A DNA stretch of 32,298 bases, taken from positions 1 to 32,298 of the forward strand of contig CAVIAJ010000018.1 in the NCBI GenBank assembly GCA_963640855.1, read 5' to 3'. The position numbers and the translations under genes were made by a program. Under the pieces are notes generated by a model. The model had not been told where the DNA came from. It did no database searches and was given only the letters and a program-made list of their open reading frames with translations. Within the stretch, counting starts at the first letter, position 1, and every line of letters starts with the position of its first letter. This stretch comes from Methanarcanum sp963640855 (GTDB lineage Archaea > Thermoplasmatota > Thermoplasmata > Methanomassiliicoccales > Methanomethylophilaceae). Positions 1-8,047 of the stretch are shown piece after piece.

Positions 1-57
1 AATACCCGCAGAACAAATCAAAAGAAGTTACCTACCAGAATTGCCGAACACAGTAGC
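1..57. repeat. Left copy of 57-bp terminal inverted repeat
   Basis: The first 57 bases are the exact reverse complement of the last 57 (32242-32298); the match stops at base 58. Read outward from the window, both ends begin gctactgtgttcggcaatt and run to the edge. The sequence lies outside any convincing gene. The simplest reading is that both ends run into copies of one dispersed element, such as an insertion sequence with terminal repeats. No transposase is visible, so the element is not identified. Confidence 0.9.
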
Positions 58-204
58 CAAACGTGTTCTTTTCGGCAGCCAGAAGTTTGGATGCCGATAC
101 AGACACATCATAAATACGAAGTACTGTTATCTGTTTACATACAAACGGTATAGTCAGCAGTGAATTACCGATACGGAAGATGAGACTTGAAAACGGGATA
201 CTGA

Positions 205-1994
205 ATGAATCTGGCGGTTGCATTGATTGTAACGGCCTTGGCAGTGACTGCATTTGCATCTGTGAGTACGGACAATTCATCCGCAGAGAATAGTGTTGGA
301 ATACCGACGGCCGTATCGGACCTCGTATACGACGGAAACCTAAAAACAGGTGTTCCGGAAGGCACCGGATATACCGTAACAGGCAACACCGCCACGGATG
401 CGGAATCATATAATGCAACACTTACCCGCGAAAGCGGTTACGTCTGGTCCGACGGTACCGAAGATGCGAAAGAAATCACATGGTCCATTGCGAAAGGCGA
501 AATCCGTCTGAATATTACCGACTATAGCAGCATATCCTACGGAAGAAGAATATCCGATAATTTGGAAGTGGAATTTAATGACGGCAACCGCACCGAATTT
601 AACGGAAAGTTCACAGTCGAACATAGTGCCGGATCAGGCGAATACAGTACTGAAGTACCGAAAAATGCAGGCGGCTATTATCTGAAAGTAACGGTTACGG
701 ATCCGAATATCGAAAGTCCTGTATTGAATTACAACTTTACTATCAGCAGAATAAAACTCTGTGACTGCGACGACTATAATTTTGATATGGATCCTTCGGG
801 AAACATAACATACGACGGAAATGAACATCCTGTTGGTATCTGCATTTCAACGGATAGAGTATACGAACAAATCGATGATTCAGTCACCGTCAGTAATTCC
901 AAAGACGGCTCATCCTATTCAGATGCAAAGCCTGTCGATGTCGGAACGTACAGCATAAAAATAACGGCAAAACCGGACACTAATTACGAAGAAGAAAAAA
1001 TCCTCGAAAACGTACTCACAATCATATCGAAGACTGTTACCGTCACAATCAACGATGTCATCAATGCGATGAATAACAATAACACGTTCGATGATTCTTC
1101 GCTTAACAGCAGTCTGAACAATGACTATTGCCGTGTAGTTGTCAAAGAAGACGCAAATTATGTCATAACCCGTGACAGTAACTCAAATGTCATTCTGGAA
1201 AACAAAACAACTGCAGCCAAAGTTAACACGGCGGATGTAGTTGTCAGTCTCTGCTCGAAAGTAACGTTTGACATAAACAGCAGGGATGCGGAAGGTTCGA
1301 TGGACGATACAATCGCTCTGAACAGTTACAATCTTCCCGAATGCGGTTACAAAGCGAAAGGAAAGCATTTCGTAGGATGGTCGCTCACGCCCGACGGAGA
1401 AACCATCGCAACAAAATCTGTACCCGTTACGGAAAGAACGTTACGCTCTACGCAATTTGGGAAGCTACCGAAGGTACGATTTCATCCGAAAGTACTTCAT
1501 ACAGATTCGCCGCAGACAACACAGCAACAGGCGATATCATAGTTGTACTGAAAGAAGGGGAATCCGAATACGCCCTTACGTTCGCCAAGGGAGAAAATGT
1601 AGGCGGAAAAACCGTTTCCGTTACAATCGATGCTTCAAAAACCGCCGATAACGTAACGGCATACGAGATCAAAACCGACGGAATCATGAACTTCGACGTA
1701 AAACTTCCCTGTCAGAAAGGATTCGGCACTGCATCGGTACTCTGCGACGGTTCGACGGAAGGTGTAAGTAACATCCGTTACAACTCGGAGGAAGGTTATG
1801 TGACGTTTACATCGAATCACAATTCTTTGTTTACGATTACACTCTCAGGTACATCTGCACCCGTACCGTCATCCGTTTCGGAGAGTTACGTCGTAACTTC
1901 TGCGCAGACAGAAGGAGAGGATTACAGTCTGATTATCGCAATCGGCGCACTCTTCCTTTCGCTTGCATTCCTCGCAGCCGTTCTGAGAAGGTAA
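205..1994 (+). CDS. Secreted surface protein with InlB B-type repeat, frameshifted
   Basis: A probable cell-surface adhesin-like protein split by one frameshift. The first part (205 to about 1434) starts with a hydrophobic signal segment (MNLAVALIVTALAVTAFASV) and continues as beta-rich, Asn/Thr/Asp-rich sequence with MBG-like segments. Near residues 350-410 is an InlB/Listeria-Bacteroides repeat (KHFVGWSLTPDGETIA). The end of that repeat (NVTLYAIWE) is read one base back, and that frame runs to 1994, ending in a membrane anchor (LIIAIGALFLSLAFLAAVL) and two arginines. One missing A in the run at 1433-1435 would restore ...PVTEKNVTLYAIW. An in-frame TGA at 202 precedes the ATG, and no Shine-Dalgarno is evident. 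The signal peptide lacks the usual basic N-terminus, so the start may also be disturbed. The ligand is unknown. It may be a sequencing error, a pseudogene or a phase-variable gene. Confidence 0.75.
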
Positions 1995-2008
1995 AACAGT
2001 TTCATTAC

Positions 2009-2032
2009 TGCAGGAGAGTTATCTCTCCTGCA
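2009..2032 (+). terminator. Hairpin after the surface protein gene
   Basis: A perfect 10-bp stem (tgcaggagag / ctctcctgca) closes a ttat loop 14 bases after the surface protein stop. Only a weak T-rich stretch follows (gtttatt), so it is a possible terminator or 3'-end stabiliser rather than a strong intrinsic terminator. Confidence 0.45.
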
Positions 2033-2064
2033 TACACCGTTTATTCAGCGAAGGAAAAAGACAC

Positions 2065-2724
2065 ATGATCAAAGCGATCCTCTTCGATATGGACGGAACA
2101 CTCATCGATTCCGAAAGACCTAATCTTGATTTTATGATTGAAACATGCAGGGAATTCGGTTTCGATGTCGACCGCGAGGATGTTCTTTCGATGAGAAGTA
2201 TTTCTCCCGAAGGCTGCAGTAAATTCTACCGCAGCAAATACGGCGAATCCTTTGATTTCTTCAAAATACGCGACAGGCGCAGAGAAAAAATGCGTAATTA
2301 CGTTGAGAATGAAGGGCTGCAGGTAAAACCCGGTGTGTACGAGCTGATGGATTTCCTTGAGGATATTGATGTTAAAACCGCCGTGGTTACATCCAATCAG
2401 TACGACCGTGCGGTGAATTACATGAAAATGATCGATCTCGACGGAAGATTCGATTATGTTATTTCCGCGGCTATGGTGAAAAACGGAAAACCCGCACCCG
2501 ATGTGTATCTCTACGCTTCCGAAAAGGTCGGGGAAATTCCCTGTAACTGTATTGCCGTCGAAGATTCTCCCAACGGTGTGCAGTCGGCATACTCCGCAGG
2601 GTGCAATGTAGCCGTGGTTCCCGACATCACACCCGCAGACGGAATGATGAAAAAGAACGGAAAATGGATTCTGAACGATCTTTCCGAACTCATTCCGATT
2701 ATCGAATCCGAGATAAATCAGTAA
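2065..2724 (+). CDS. HAD-superfamily hydrolase, phosphoglycolate phosphatase/beta-phosphoglucomutase-like
   Basis: A 219-residue cytosolic HAD hydrolase of the beta-phosphoglucomutase/phosphatase subfamily. Motif I is DMDGTLIDSE, with Asp8 as the nucleophile and Asp10 as the acid/base. An alpha-helical cap follows (about residues 15-80). Motif II is TSNQ, motif III contains the lysine of GKPAPDVY, and motif IV is EDSPNGVQSA. Family members hydrolyse or transfer phosphate on small sugar phosphates; the substrate cannot be read from sequence. The ATG follows an AAGGA stretch at about 2050-2055. The 3' end overlaps the converging transglutaminase gene by 7 bases. It sits between surface and envelope-type genes, which says little about its role. 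Confidence 0.85.
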   Translation: MIKAILFDMDGTLIDSERPNLDFMIETCREFGFDVDREDVLSMRSISPEGCSKFYRSKYGESFDFFKIRDRRREKMRNYVENEGLQVKPGVYELMDFLEDIDVKTAVVTSNQYDRAVNYMKMIDLDGRFDYVISAAMVKNGKPAPDVYLYASEKVGEIPCNCIAVEDSPNGVQSAYSAGCNVAVVPDITPADGMMKKNGKWILNDLSELIPIIESEINQ

Positions 2725-3421
2725 TTTCTGTTCCTGATTTTCTTCACATTACGATTCATCAGATGTCTTCCGATATGAGAGTAAACAAATGCTTTCAGCA
2801 CAGACATTTCCTGATGATGTTCCTTCAGTAATTCATCGGGGCTGTCATACACTCCGAAATCATTGTTGATGCCTTCGCTCTGAATGTAGGTGTTGTTCCT
2901 GTCGAAATCTATGACGGGATTCCGAAAATCTTTTACGGCAACACCGTAACCGCAGAATTCTCCGGTACAGTGTGAGAACATCCTCTGAAGACTCTCAAGA
3001 TACGGTTTATCCAAAATGAAAGCTTCCAATTCGTACCATTTACCTTCAAGGTAAACCTCAACCCAACTGTGAAAGATGTTCTCAGGTGCAAGAGCGTACA
3101 CAATACCTGTCATAGCGCCCTTCTGAAGCTTCTTATCAATTGTAAATCCGTGAACACGGCACGGAATGCCGCAACCCCTCAGTAACGCCGTAAACAGCGT
3201 TCCTTTGGTGTTACACTGACCGAAACCGTCCGAGAGTACCTCGGAAGCGGGAATGCCGTCATCCCTGTTGTAACCGAAGAGAATCTCATCACGCACGAAA
3301 TTGTAGATTTCTCCGATACGTTCGAATTCGGGAAGACTGCGCCATCCGCGCTGTTGAATCAAATCCCCGATAGAAGGATCTGAAAATCTAACATCTCCGT
3401 TTCAATAAGATATCTTTCCAT
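2718..3421 (-). CDS. Transglutaminase-like protein, single-base frameshift near the start
   Basis: A transglutaminase-fold (COG1305-type) protein. In the main frame, counted from 3362, the catalytic cysteine is in GQCNTKGT (C50), the histidine in FHSWVEVY (H98), and the third position in WYELEAF is probably Glu113 instead of the usual Asp. Such proteins are papain-like amidases or proteases; the substrate is unknown. The open frame at 3362 has only a TTG. However, an ATG at 3421 lies just downstream of a strong GAGGAGAT Shine-Dalgarno and encodes MERYLIE before leaving frame. Adding one A to the run at 3400-3402 joins MERYLIE to NGDVRFSDPSIG and then to the main frame, giving about 234 residues. 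No signal peptide is seen. The gene overlaps the converging HAD gene by 7 bases. Confidence 0.7.
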
Positions 3422-3441
3422 ATGATCTCCTCAGAATACAG

Positions 3442-3831
3442 TTACAATTGCAGCACATAATACGGCAACTGCGGCAAAGAGCGGGATGTTGCACATGCTG
3501 TTGTCAAAACACAGCTTCCGCAGCCTACATCCAATCCGATTCCGCCTTCCGGGAGTGTGATATTTTCCGCAGTACCTTCGATAATCTGTTTCGAAAGTTT
3601 ACGTCCGCCGTCGTAAGAGAATGCTCTGTATGCGCCGATGCACCATGCGGTTGATTTGATACATATGATGAAAACAACGGCGAAGATGATACCCGATGTG
3701 ATGCGGACTCCTCCGTCTGTGAACAGTCTGAATACGCCGAATATCGTCAGCAGTGCAAACGATAACACTGCCCCTGCAATCAGCGAATACAGCATCCCCT
3801 TCGGAATCCGATTTCTGCTGTCGGGTTTCAT
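3442..3831 (-). pseudogene. Truncated membrane-anchored SAM methyltransferase (N-terminal part)
   Basis: An open frame of 129 residues. A short basic N-terminus (MKPDSRNRIPKG) is followed by two or three hydrophobic segments (about residues 12-75), a soluble linker, and class I methyltransferase motif I (GIGLDVGCGSCVLTTACA) at about residues 97-114. The protein ends about 15 residues later, where the rest of the Rossmann fold (normally more than 100 residues) should be. Only 20 bases separate its stop from the next start, so the missing part is deleted rather than frameshifted. The motif is also altered: GCGSC where family members have GCGSG. An AGGGAAAGAA stretch lies upstream of the ATG. 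It is probably non-functional as a methyltransferase, though a small membrane protein could still be made. Confidence 0.65.
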
Positions 3832-3891
3832 GAAGATTCTTTCCCTGATTTTTCATCGTTTCGGAAGATTGATGCCGTTCGGCGGAGTTAT

Positions 3892-3935
3892 TTCCGAATG
3901 ATAAATTTAGTTATGTCTAAAAGTATCATTCGGAA
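3892..3935. promoter_or_regulatory. Nested 12-bp inverted repeat between divergent genes
   Basis: The perfect 12-bp arms ttccgaatgata (3892-3903) and tatcattcggaa (3924-3935) flank 20 bases that contain a second inverted pair, tttag (3906-3910) and ctaaa (3917-3921), around a 6-base loop. It lies between the methyltransferase remnant (minus, starts 3831) and the stress protein (plus, starts 4029). It could be an operator, a stable RNA hairpin or a tiny remnant element. On the minus strand it includes the A/T-rich sequence ctaaatttatc, which could be a TATA box for the methyltransferase gene. Confidence 0.6.
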
Positions 3936-3994
3936 TATATTACTTACGGCGGCTGTAACGAGCAAATCTTCATTCGATAATTCCTGAGTTCCCC

Positions 3995-4006
3995 TTATTT
4001 TTATAG
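3995..4006 (+). promoter_or_regulatory. TATA-like box for the universal stress protein gene
   Basis: The stretch ttatttttatag is centred about 28 bases before the ATG at 4029. Together with the absence of a Shine-Dalgarno sequence, this fits an archaeal promoter giving a leaderless or nearly leaderless transcript. Confidence 0.5.
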
Positions 4007-4028
4007 TACAACCGACATCGGCGGAACA

Positions 4029-4412
4029 ATGACTGTATTGATGGCGTATGACGGCAGAGAGCACACCCAAAAAGCATTGGATTATGCTTTGAAATATGCA
4101 AAATCATTCAACGAACGCCTTCATATCGTCTCTGTGTTCCCGTCCAAAGAACACTTCGCGGAAATGGATGCAATAGAAGAGAAATTCTCTCAGATTAAGA
4201 AAACAGCATCCGAACAGGGCGTTGATGTGGTAACTCAGGTTGAATCCGGTCACCCTTCCACAGTACTTTTGGAATGCGCCCAGAGATTGGAATGTTCTGC
4301 GGTTATTGTAGGAAGAGCTGCAAACAAAACAGGTCTCGACAGAGTGGTTCTCGGAAGCGTTTCCAACTACATCGTAAGCAATGCACAGTGTATTGTCATT
4401 GTTGTTCAGTGA
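4029..4412 (+). CDS. Universal stress protein (UspA family)
   Basis: A 127-residue single-domain Usp protein, the usual family length. It begins with the family strand MTVLMAYDGREHTQKALDYA and ends with the nucleotide-binding region VGRAANKTGLDRVVLGSVSN. The ATP-binding signature G-x2-G-x9-G-S is degenerate: the second glycine is alanine and the spacing is one residue longer, so nucleotide binding is uncertain. Family members are cytosolic dimers linked to stress responses. The ATG at 4029 lies about 28 bases after a TATA-like box; a second ATG at 4041 is less likely. Its end overlaps the converging NuoB-like gene by 17 bases. Confidence 0.85.
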   Translation: MTVLMAYDGREHTQKALDYALKYAKSFNERLHIVSVFPSKEHFAEMDAIEEKFSQIKKTASEQGVDVVTQVESGHPSTVLLECAQRLECSAVIVGRAANKTGLDRVVLGSVSNYIVSNAQCIVIVVQ

Positions 4413-5142
4413 GTCCGAACGCCTTCAGAATCGAACGGATAATTCTGTTCGGTGAAGGAGGACATCCGATTATGTACATATCGGGATGTAACACACTTTC
4501 GACACCGCCTTCTCTTACGTCGCCGTCTGCAAAGATTCCGTTGGATATTGCGCAGGTACCTGCTGCAATCACCGCTTTGGGAAACGGTGCGGCATCGTAG
4601 GTGCGTTTCGCAGCCTCTGCCATGTTCTCTGTCATCGGTCCCGTAACGATGAAAACGTCCGCGTGTCTCGGCGACGCTACAATCTTAATTCCGAAACGTC
4701 CCATGTCATAATACGGATTGGAACAGCAGTTGATTTCGGTTTCACACGCATTGCATGAGCCTGCATCTATTTCCCTGACGGAAATCGATCTTCCGAAAGA
4801 TCTGATAAACTCCTGCGGTAATTTTTCGTAATGATAATCGGGTTTTTCCGATTCGGAATAAATCATTTCTTCACGCGTAAGAGCATAATCGGGTGCGGGA
4901 ATCTTCGTAAGAGTGTGTTCAGGACATATTTCCGTACATTCAAGACAGAAAACACATCTTCCGAGATCGATTGTCCATTTATTATCGATGATATCGATTG
5001 CTTTCGAAGGACAGTTGTCTATGCACACACCGCAGTGCGTACAGCCGTCTGGGAAAGGCATCATCAGAGAATTCTCATTCAGCACGGGAATCGATTCTGC
5101 GACTTTCTTCGAAAATGCATTTTTAAGATTGAAACTCAGCAT
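4396..5142 (-). CDS. Ferredoxin-NuoB fusion, small subunit of the Ehr-like complex
   Basis: A 248-residue electron-transfer subunit. Residues 30-75 form a 2[4Fe-4S] ferredoxin domain with C34, C37, C40, C44 and C63, C66, C69, C73. Residues 115-240 are a NuoB/hydrogenase small-subunit domain carrying all four ligands of the proximal [4Fe-4S] cluster: C130 and C133 (SCNACETE), C197 (GTCA) and C227 (GCPPSP). In E. coli Hyf and Hyc these domains are separate proteins (HyfH/HyfI), so this is a fusion. The ATG follows a GAGGTG ribosome site by 8 bases and lies 11 bases after the large-subunit stop. It is the last gene of the operon. It would pass electrons, perhaps from ferredoxin, to the large-subunit interface. 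The intact cysteines argue against decay of the complex. Confidence 0.88.
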   Translation of the reverse strand: MLSFNLKNAFSKKVAESIPVLNENSLMMPFPDGCTHCGVCIDNCPSKAIDIIDNKWTIDLGRCVFCLECTEICPEHTLTKIPAPDYALTREEMIYSESEKPDYHYEKLPQEFIRSFGRSISVREIDAGSCNACETEINCCSNPYYDMGRFGIKIVASPRHADVFIVTGPMTENMAEAAKRTYDAAPFPKAVIAAGTCAISNGIFADGDVREGGVESVLHPDMYIIGCPPSPNRIIRSILKAFGLTEQQ

Positions 5143-5153
5143 ATCTTTTCACC

Positions 5154-6578
5154 TCACAGATCGTTTCCGCTGTAAGAAAGACTGAAACTCTTGTTGATCA
5201 GCGGGAAATCGGGTACGACGTTTCTGGGTACTGCATAAGACATCATCGGCCAATTCACCAGAGAAGGATCGCGGATACTGTATCTCCAAATCGCACCGTC
5301 GTGAATCTCCGCACAGTGTACCAACTCACCTCTTGCCGATTCCACAACGGATACTGCAAATCCGTCGTTCGGTTTCACTTCCGTTCTCAGCGGACCGTCA
5401 TCCATCAAAGCAAGCGACTGCATTATGAGGTCGATCGATTCGTAAGCTTCCTTGATCCTTACCTTGGTCCTTGCAAGTACATCTCCCGAAGTTTCCGTAT
5501 GAACGGTAATGCCTACTCTGTCGTAAGCGTCATACGGCATTTCTTTCCTTACATCGGAAAATACACCGCTTGCTCTTGCAATCGGACCTACCGCTCTGTG
5601 AATTACGGCTACTTCTTTCTTGAGAATTCCTGTAGTCTCAAGACGGTCAAGCAATGTGGACGAATTCATCATCATGTCCGATAATTCCATAATGTCCAAT
5701 TTCAGCGTAAGAAGAGATTCAGTCAGGAATCTGCGGTTTTCTTTACCGATATCCTTCCTGACTCCTCCGGGAATGATGACGTTGCGCATGAACCTGTCTT
5801 TGAAAACTTTGAGATTGGTACGTAACACATCTTCATGAAGACGCGAACCCAATGCAGCGGGAACGGAGAATGCGGTATCAGTACACACTCCTCCGATTGC
5901 GGATACGTGCGATGCGAGCCTTTCCAATTCCGAAACGATAACACGGATAAACTGTGCGCGTTCGGGAACTTTTTCATTATTTTCCATTATATGACAGTAC
6001 GCGAGTGAATTCGCAACCGTGGTATCTCCGGATGTACGTTCGATGAGATGGATCCTGTTTTTCGATACAGGACCTTCCATCATCTTTTCGATACCTCTGT
6101 GCGTATAGCCGAGATGTACATTCAGTTTGATTACGGATTCACCCGCAACGCTGAATCTGAAATGACCCGGTTCGATAACTCCGGCATGAACCGGTCCGAC
6201 GGGAATTTCGAATATTCCGTCTCCGCGGATGTTGTTGTGAGGAATTGCAATTCTTGTTTCTCCGGCATCCGGACGTTCCTTTTTCAGAGGAGGATTACCT
6301 GTTCTCCAGTATGTAACGGGACATTCGTTTTTCAGGCCGACTGCATCGAATCCGCTGTATTCCCTGATTAAACGTTCGTAAATTTCCGCAGAAGGAATAT
6401 TTTTCGAAACCGAATCGTATCTGTTATCCTTTACATCAGAAACAAGTCTTACGATATCGTCATTCTTTCTCAGAATAATATTGACATGCTCATTTTCACC
6501 GGGGTATCTTTCGGACGCGAACATATCGATTATTCCGTATCCTTCTCCGATGTATTCCTGAATTTTCATATCAACCAT
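5154..6578 (-). CDS. NuoCD/hydrogenase-like large subunit lacking NiFe cysteines (Ehr type)
   Basis: A 474-residue protein related to HyfG/HycE and NuoCD. About residues 1-100 are a shortened NuoC-like domain, and the rest is the NuoD/NiFe large-subunit fold (GPVHAGVIEPGHFRFSVAGE, HLGYTHRGIEKMM). In [NiFe]-hydrogenases the L1 motif is ERVCGICG..H; here residues 180-190 read ERTSGDTTVAN, so both cysteines and the histidine are gone. The C-terminal L2 motif DPCYSC becomes SLSYSG (residues 466-471). No NiFe site can form and hydrogenase activity is not expected. The C-terminus ends right after L2, with no protease-cleaved tail. The start codon overlaps the preceding stop by one base. The rest of the subunit is well conserved, as in the Ehr group. 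The true substrate is unknown. Confidence 0.9.
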   Translation of the reverse strand: MVDMKIQEYIGEGYGIIDMFASERYPGENEHVNIILRKNDDIVRLVSDVKDNRYDSVSKNIPSAEIYERLIREYSGFDAVGLKNECPVTYWRTGNPPLKKERPDAGETRIAIPHNNIRGDGIFEIPVGPVHAGVIEPGHFRFSVAGESVIKLNVHLGYTHRGIEKMMEGPVSKNRIHLIERTSGDTTVANSLAYCHIMENNEKVPERAQFIRVIVSELERLASHVSAIGGVCTDTAFSVPAALGSRLHEDVLRTNLKVFKDRFMRNVIIPGGVRKDIGKENRRFLTESLLTLKLDIMELSDMMMNSSTLLDRLETTGILKKEVAVIHRAVGPIARASGVFSDVRKEMPYDAYDRVGITVHTETSGDVLARTKVRIKEAYESIDLIMQSLALMDDGPLRTEVKPNDGFAVSVVESARGELVHCAEIHDGAIWRYSIRDPSLVNWPMMSYAVPRNVVPDFPLINKSFSLSYSGNDL

Positions 6579-8047
6579 CAGATCAGTCCCCCTGCAATCG
6601 ATGCTGCATCATGTAAGAATTCCGAAAAAGATTCCGGCATGAATAATCCGATAACCAATGTTGTGGTAAACATTACAACAAACGGTATTTTTCTTAAAAT
6701 TCCGCTGTGTTCTCCGATATTCTGTTCGGTATGTCCGGAAAGCATTTCGAAAATGTGTTTTGTAAATCCTGCGAATACAAACACAAGTAAAAACAGAGTG
6801 AGAATTGCAATCCACAGAACATCCGACGATACCGCACCGTACACGATACAGAATTCTCCGACAAACACGGAGAACGGAGGAACACCTATGATAATCAGCG
6901 AACCGGCAGCCATCATAAACGCGGTGAAAGGCATCTTTTCTCTCACGCCGCGTATTGAATTCATGTCTCTTGTCTCATACTTCTGAATGATGTTACCTGC
7001 AGCGAAGAATAACAGCGGTTTTGTCACGGAATGTGCAATCAGCTGAATCAGCGCACCGAATATGCTTAATTCCGTACCGATACCGAATCCTATTGCAATC
7101 AATCCCATGTTCTCGATACTCGAGTACGCAAGCATTCTCTTCAGGTCTTTGGAGCCGATGATGAACATTGCGGCGATAAACAATGAAAACAATCCGAATA
7201 TCAGCAGTATCGTATCTGCGAAATCAGGTACTGTAATGTTGGAAATCATCACGCATCTGAGCATTGCGTATAATGCACAGTTCAGCAGTACCGCCGACAG
7301 CATACCGCTGACGGGAGTGGGTGCCTGACTGTGTGCATCCGGAAGCCATGTGTGCATAGGGGCGAATCCTACTTTGGTTCCGTATCCGATGATAATCAGA
7401 ACAATTGAAATTCTCATCAGATCGCTGTCCAATGCCCCGGCATTTTTCATAAGAACAGTCCAATCCAATGCAGAATCCAAATCAGTGATAACATCAAGCG
7501 TAGAAGCATACAGCAATGTGATTCCGAGCAATGCTACCGTAATTCCCACGGAACACAATGTCATGTATTTCCATGCGGCTTCGGTTGAATTTCCGTTTTT
7601 ATAGAATCCGACAAGGAATGTGGAAACCAACGTGGTTGCACCGACACACAGCCAAATCAATGCCAATGAATTCACGATAAACGTGACATACATCACGGCA
7701 ACGAAGAGATTCAGTGTGATGTAGTACTGTCTCAAATCTCTGTCGGAAACGATTCCTTCTTCTTTTTCGTAGAAGATGTATCCGTCGGAATACAGCATCG
7801 TCATCAGCGATACAAACGAAACAAGACACATGAATATCAGCGATATTCTGTCCATGTACAGCGGTCCGGCCTGATATACAAAACCGCTGTCGTACATACC
7901 GACTGCAGTAAGTACCATACAAACCGCAGAGATAAGAGATGCAGTTATCGAAAGATAAGAAAGAAACCTCATCTTTTTAACAAATCCGCAGGAAATCAAG
8001 AGTGCAATATACACTGCGAATATAACCGTCAGAGATTCCTGAATCAT
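6578..8047 (-). CDS. hyfF: Antiporter-like membrane subunit (HyfF/NuoN-type)
   Basis: A 489-residue integral membrane protein with about 14 hydrophobic segments. It belongs to the Mrp-antiporter/NuoLMN family that couples electron transfer to ion movement. The core signature is clear: GYGTKVGFAPMHTWLPDAHS followed by APTPVSGMLSAVLLN, then the membrane lysine region SKDLKRMLAYSSIENMGLIA. The length is close to E. coli HyfF (526 residues). Its ATG overlaps the end of the HyfE-like gene by 4 bases and its stop overlaps the large-subunit ATG by one base, indicating translational coupling. Whether it carries H+ or Na+ cannot be told by eye. Confidence 0.88.
   Translation of the reverse strand: MIQESLTVIFAVYIALLISCGFVKKMRFLSYLSITASLISAVCMVLTAVGMYDSGFVYQAGPLYMDRISLIFMCLVSFVSLMTMLYSDGYIFYEKEEGIVSDRDLRQYYITLNLFVAVMYVTFIVNSLALIWLCVGATTLVSTFLVGFYKNGNSTEAAWKYMTLCSVGITVALLGITLLYASTLDVITDLDSALDWTVLMKNAGALDSDLMRISIVLIIIGYGTKVGFAPMHTWLPDAHSQAPTPVSGMLSAVLLNCALYAMLRCVMISNITVPDFADTILLIFGLFSLFIAAMFIIGSKDLKRMLAYSSIENMGLIAIGFGIGTELSIFGALIQLIAHSVTKPLLFFAAGNIIQKYETRDMNSIRGVREKMPFTAFMMAAGSLIIIGVPPFSVFVGEFCIVYGAVSSDVLWIAILTLFLLVFVFAGFTKHIFEMLSGHTEQNIGEHSGILRKIPFVVMFTTTLVIGLFMPESFSEFLHDAASIAGGLI

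Noticed and set aside
32..421. Minus-strand open frame of 129 codons over the left repeat and the surface gene start
   Set aside because: It is antisense to the signal-peptide gene, has no recognisable domain or ribosome site, and looks like a shadow frame.
3442..3540. Simple frameshift ending the methyltransferase
   Set aside because: Only 20 bases lie between its stop and the next start, too few to hold the missing domain in any frame.
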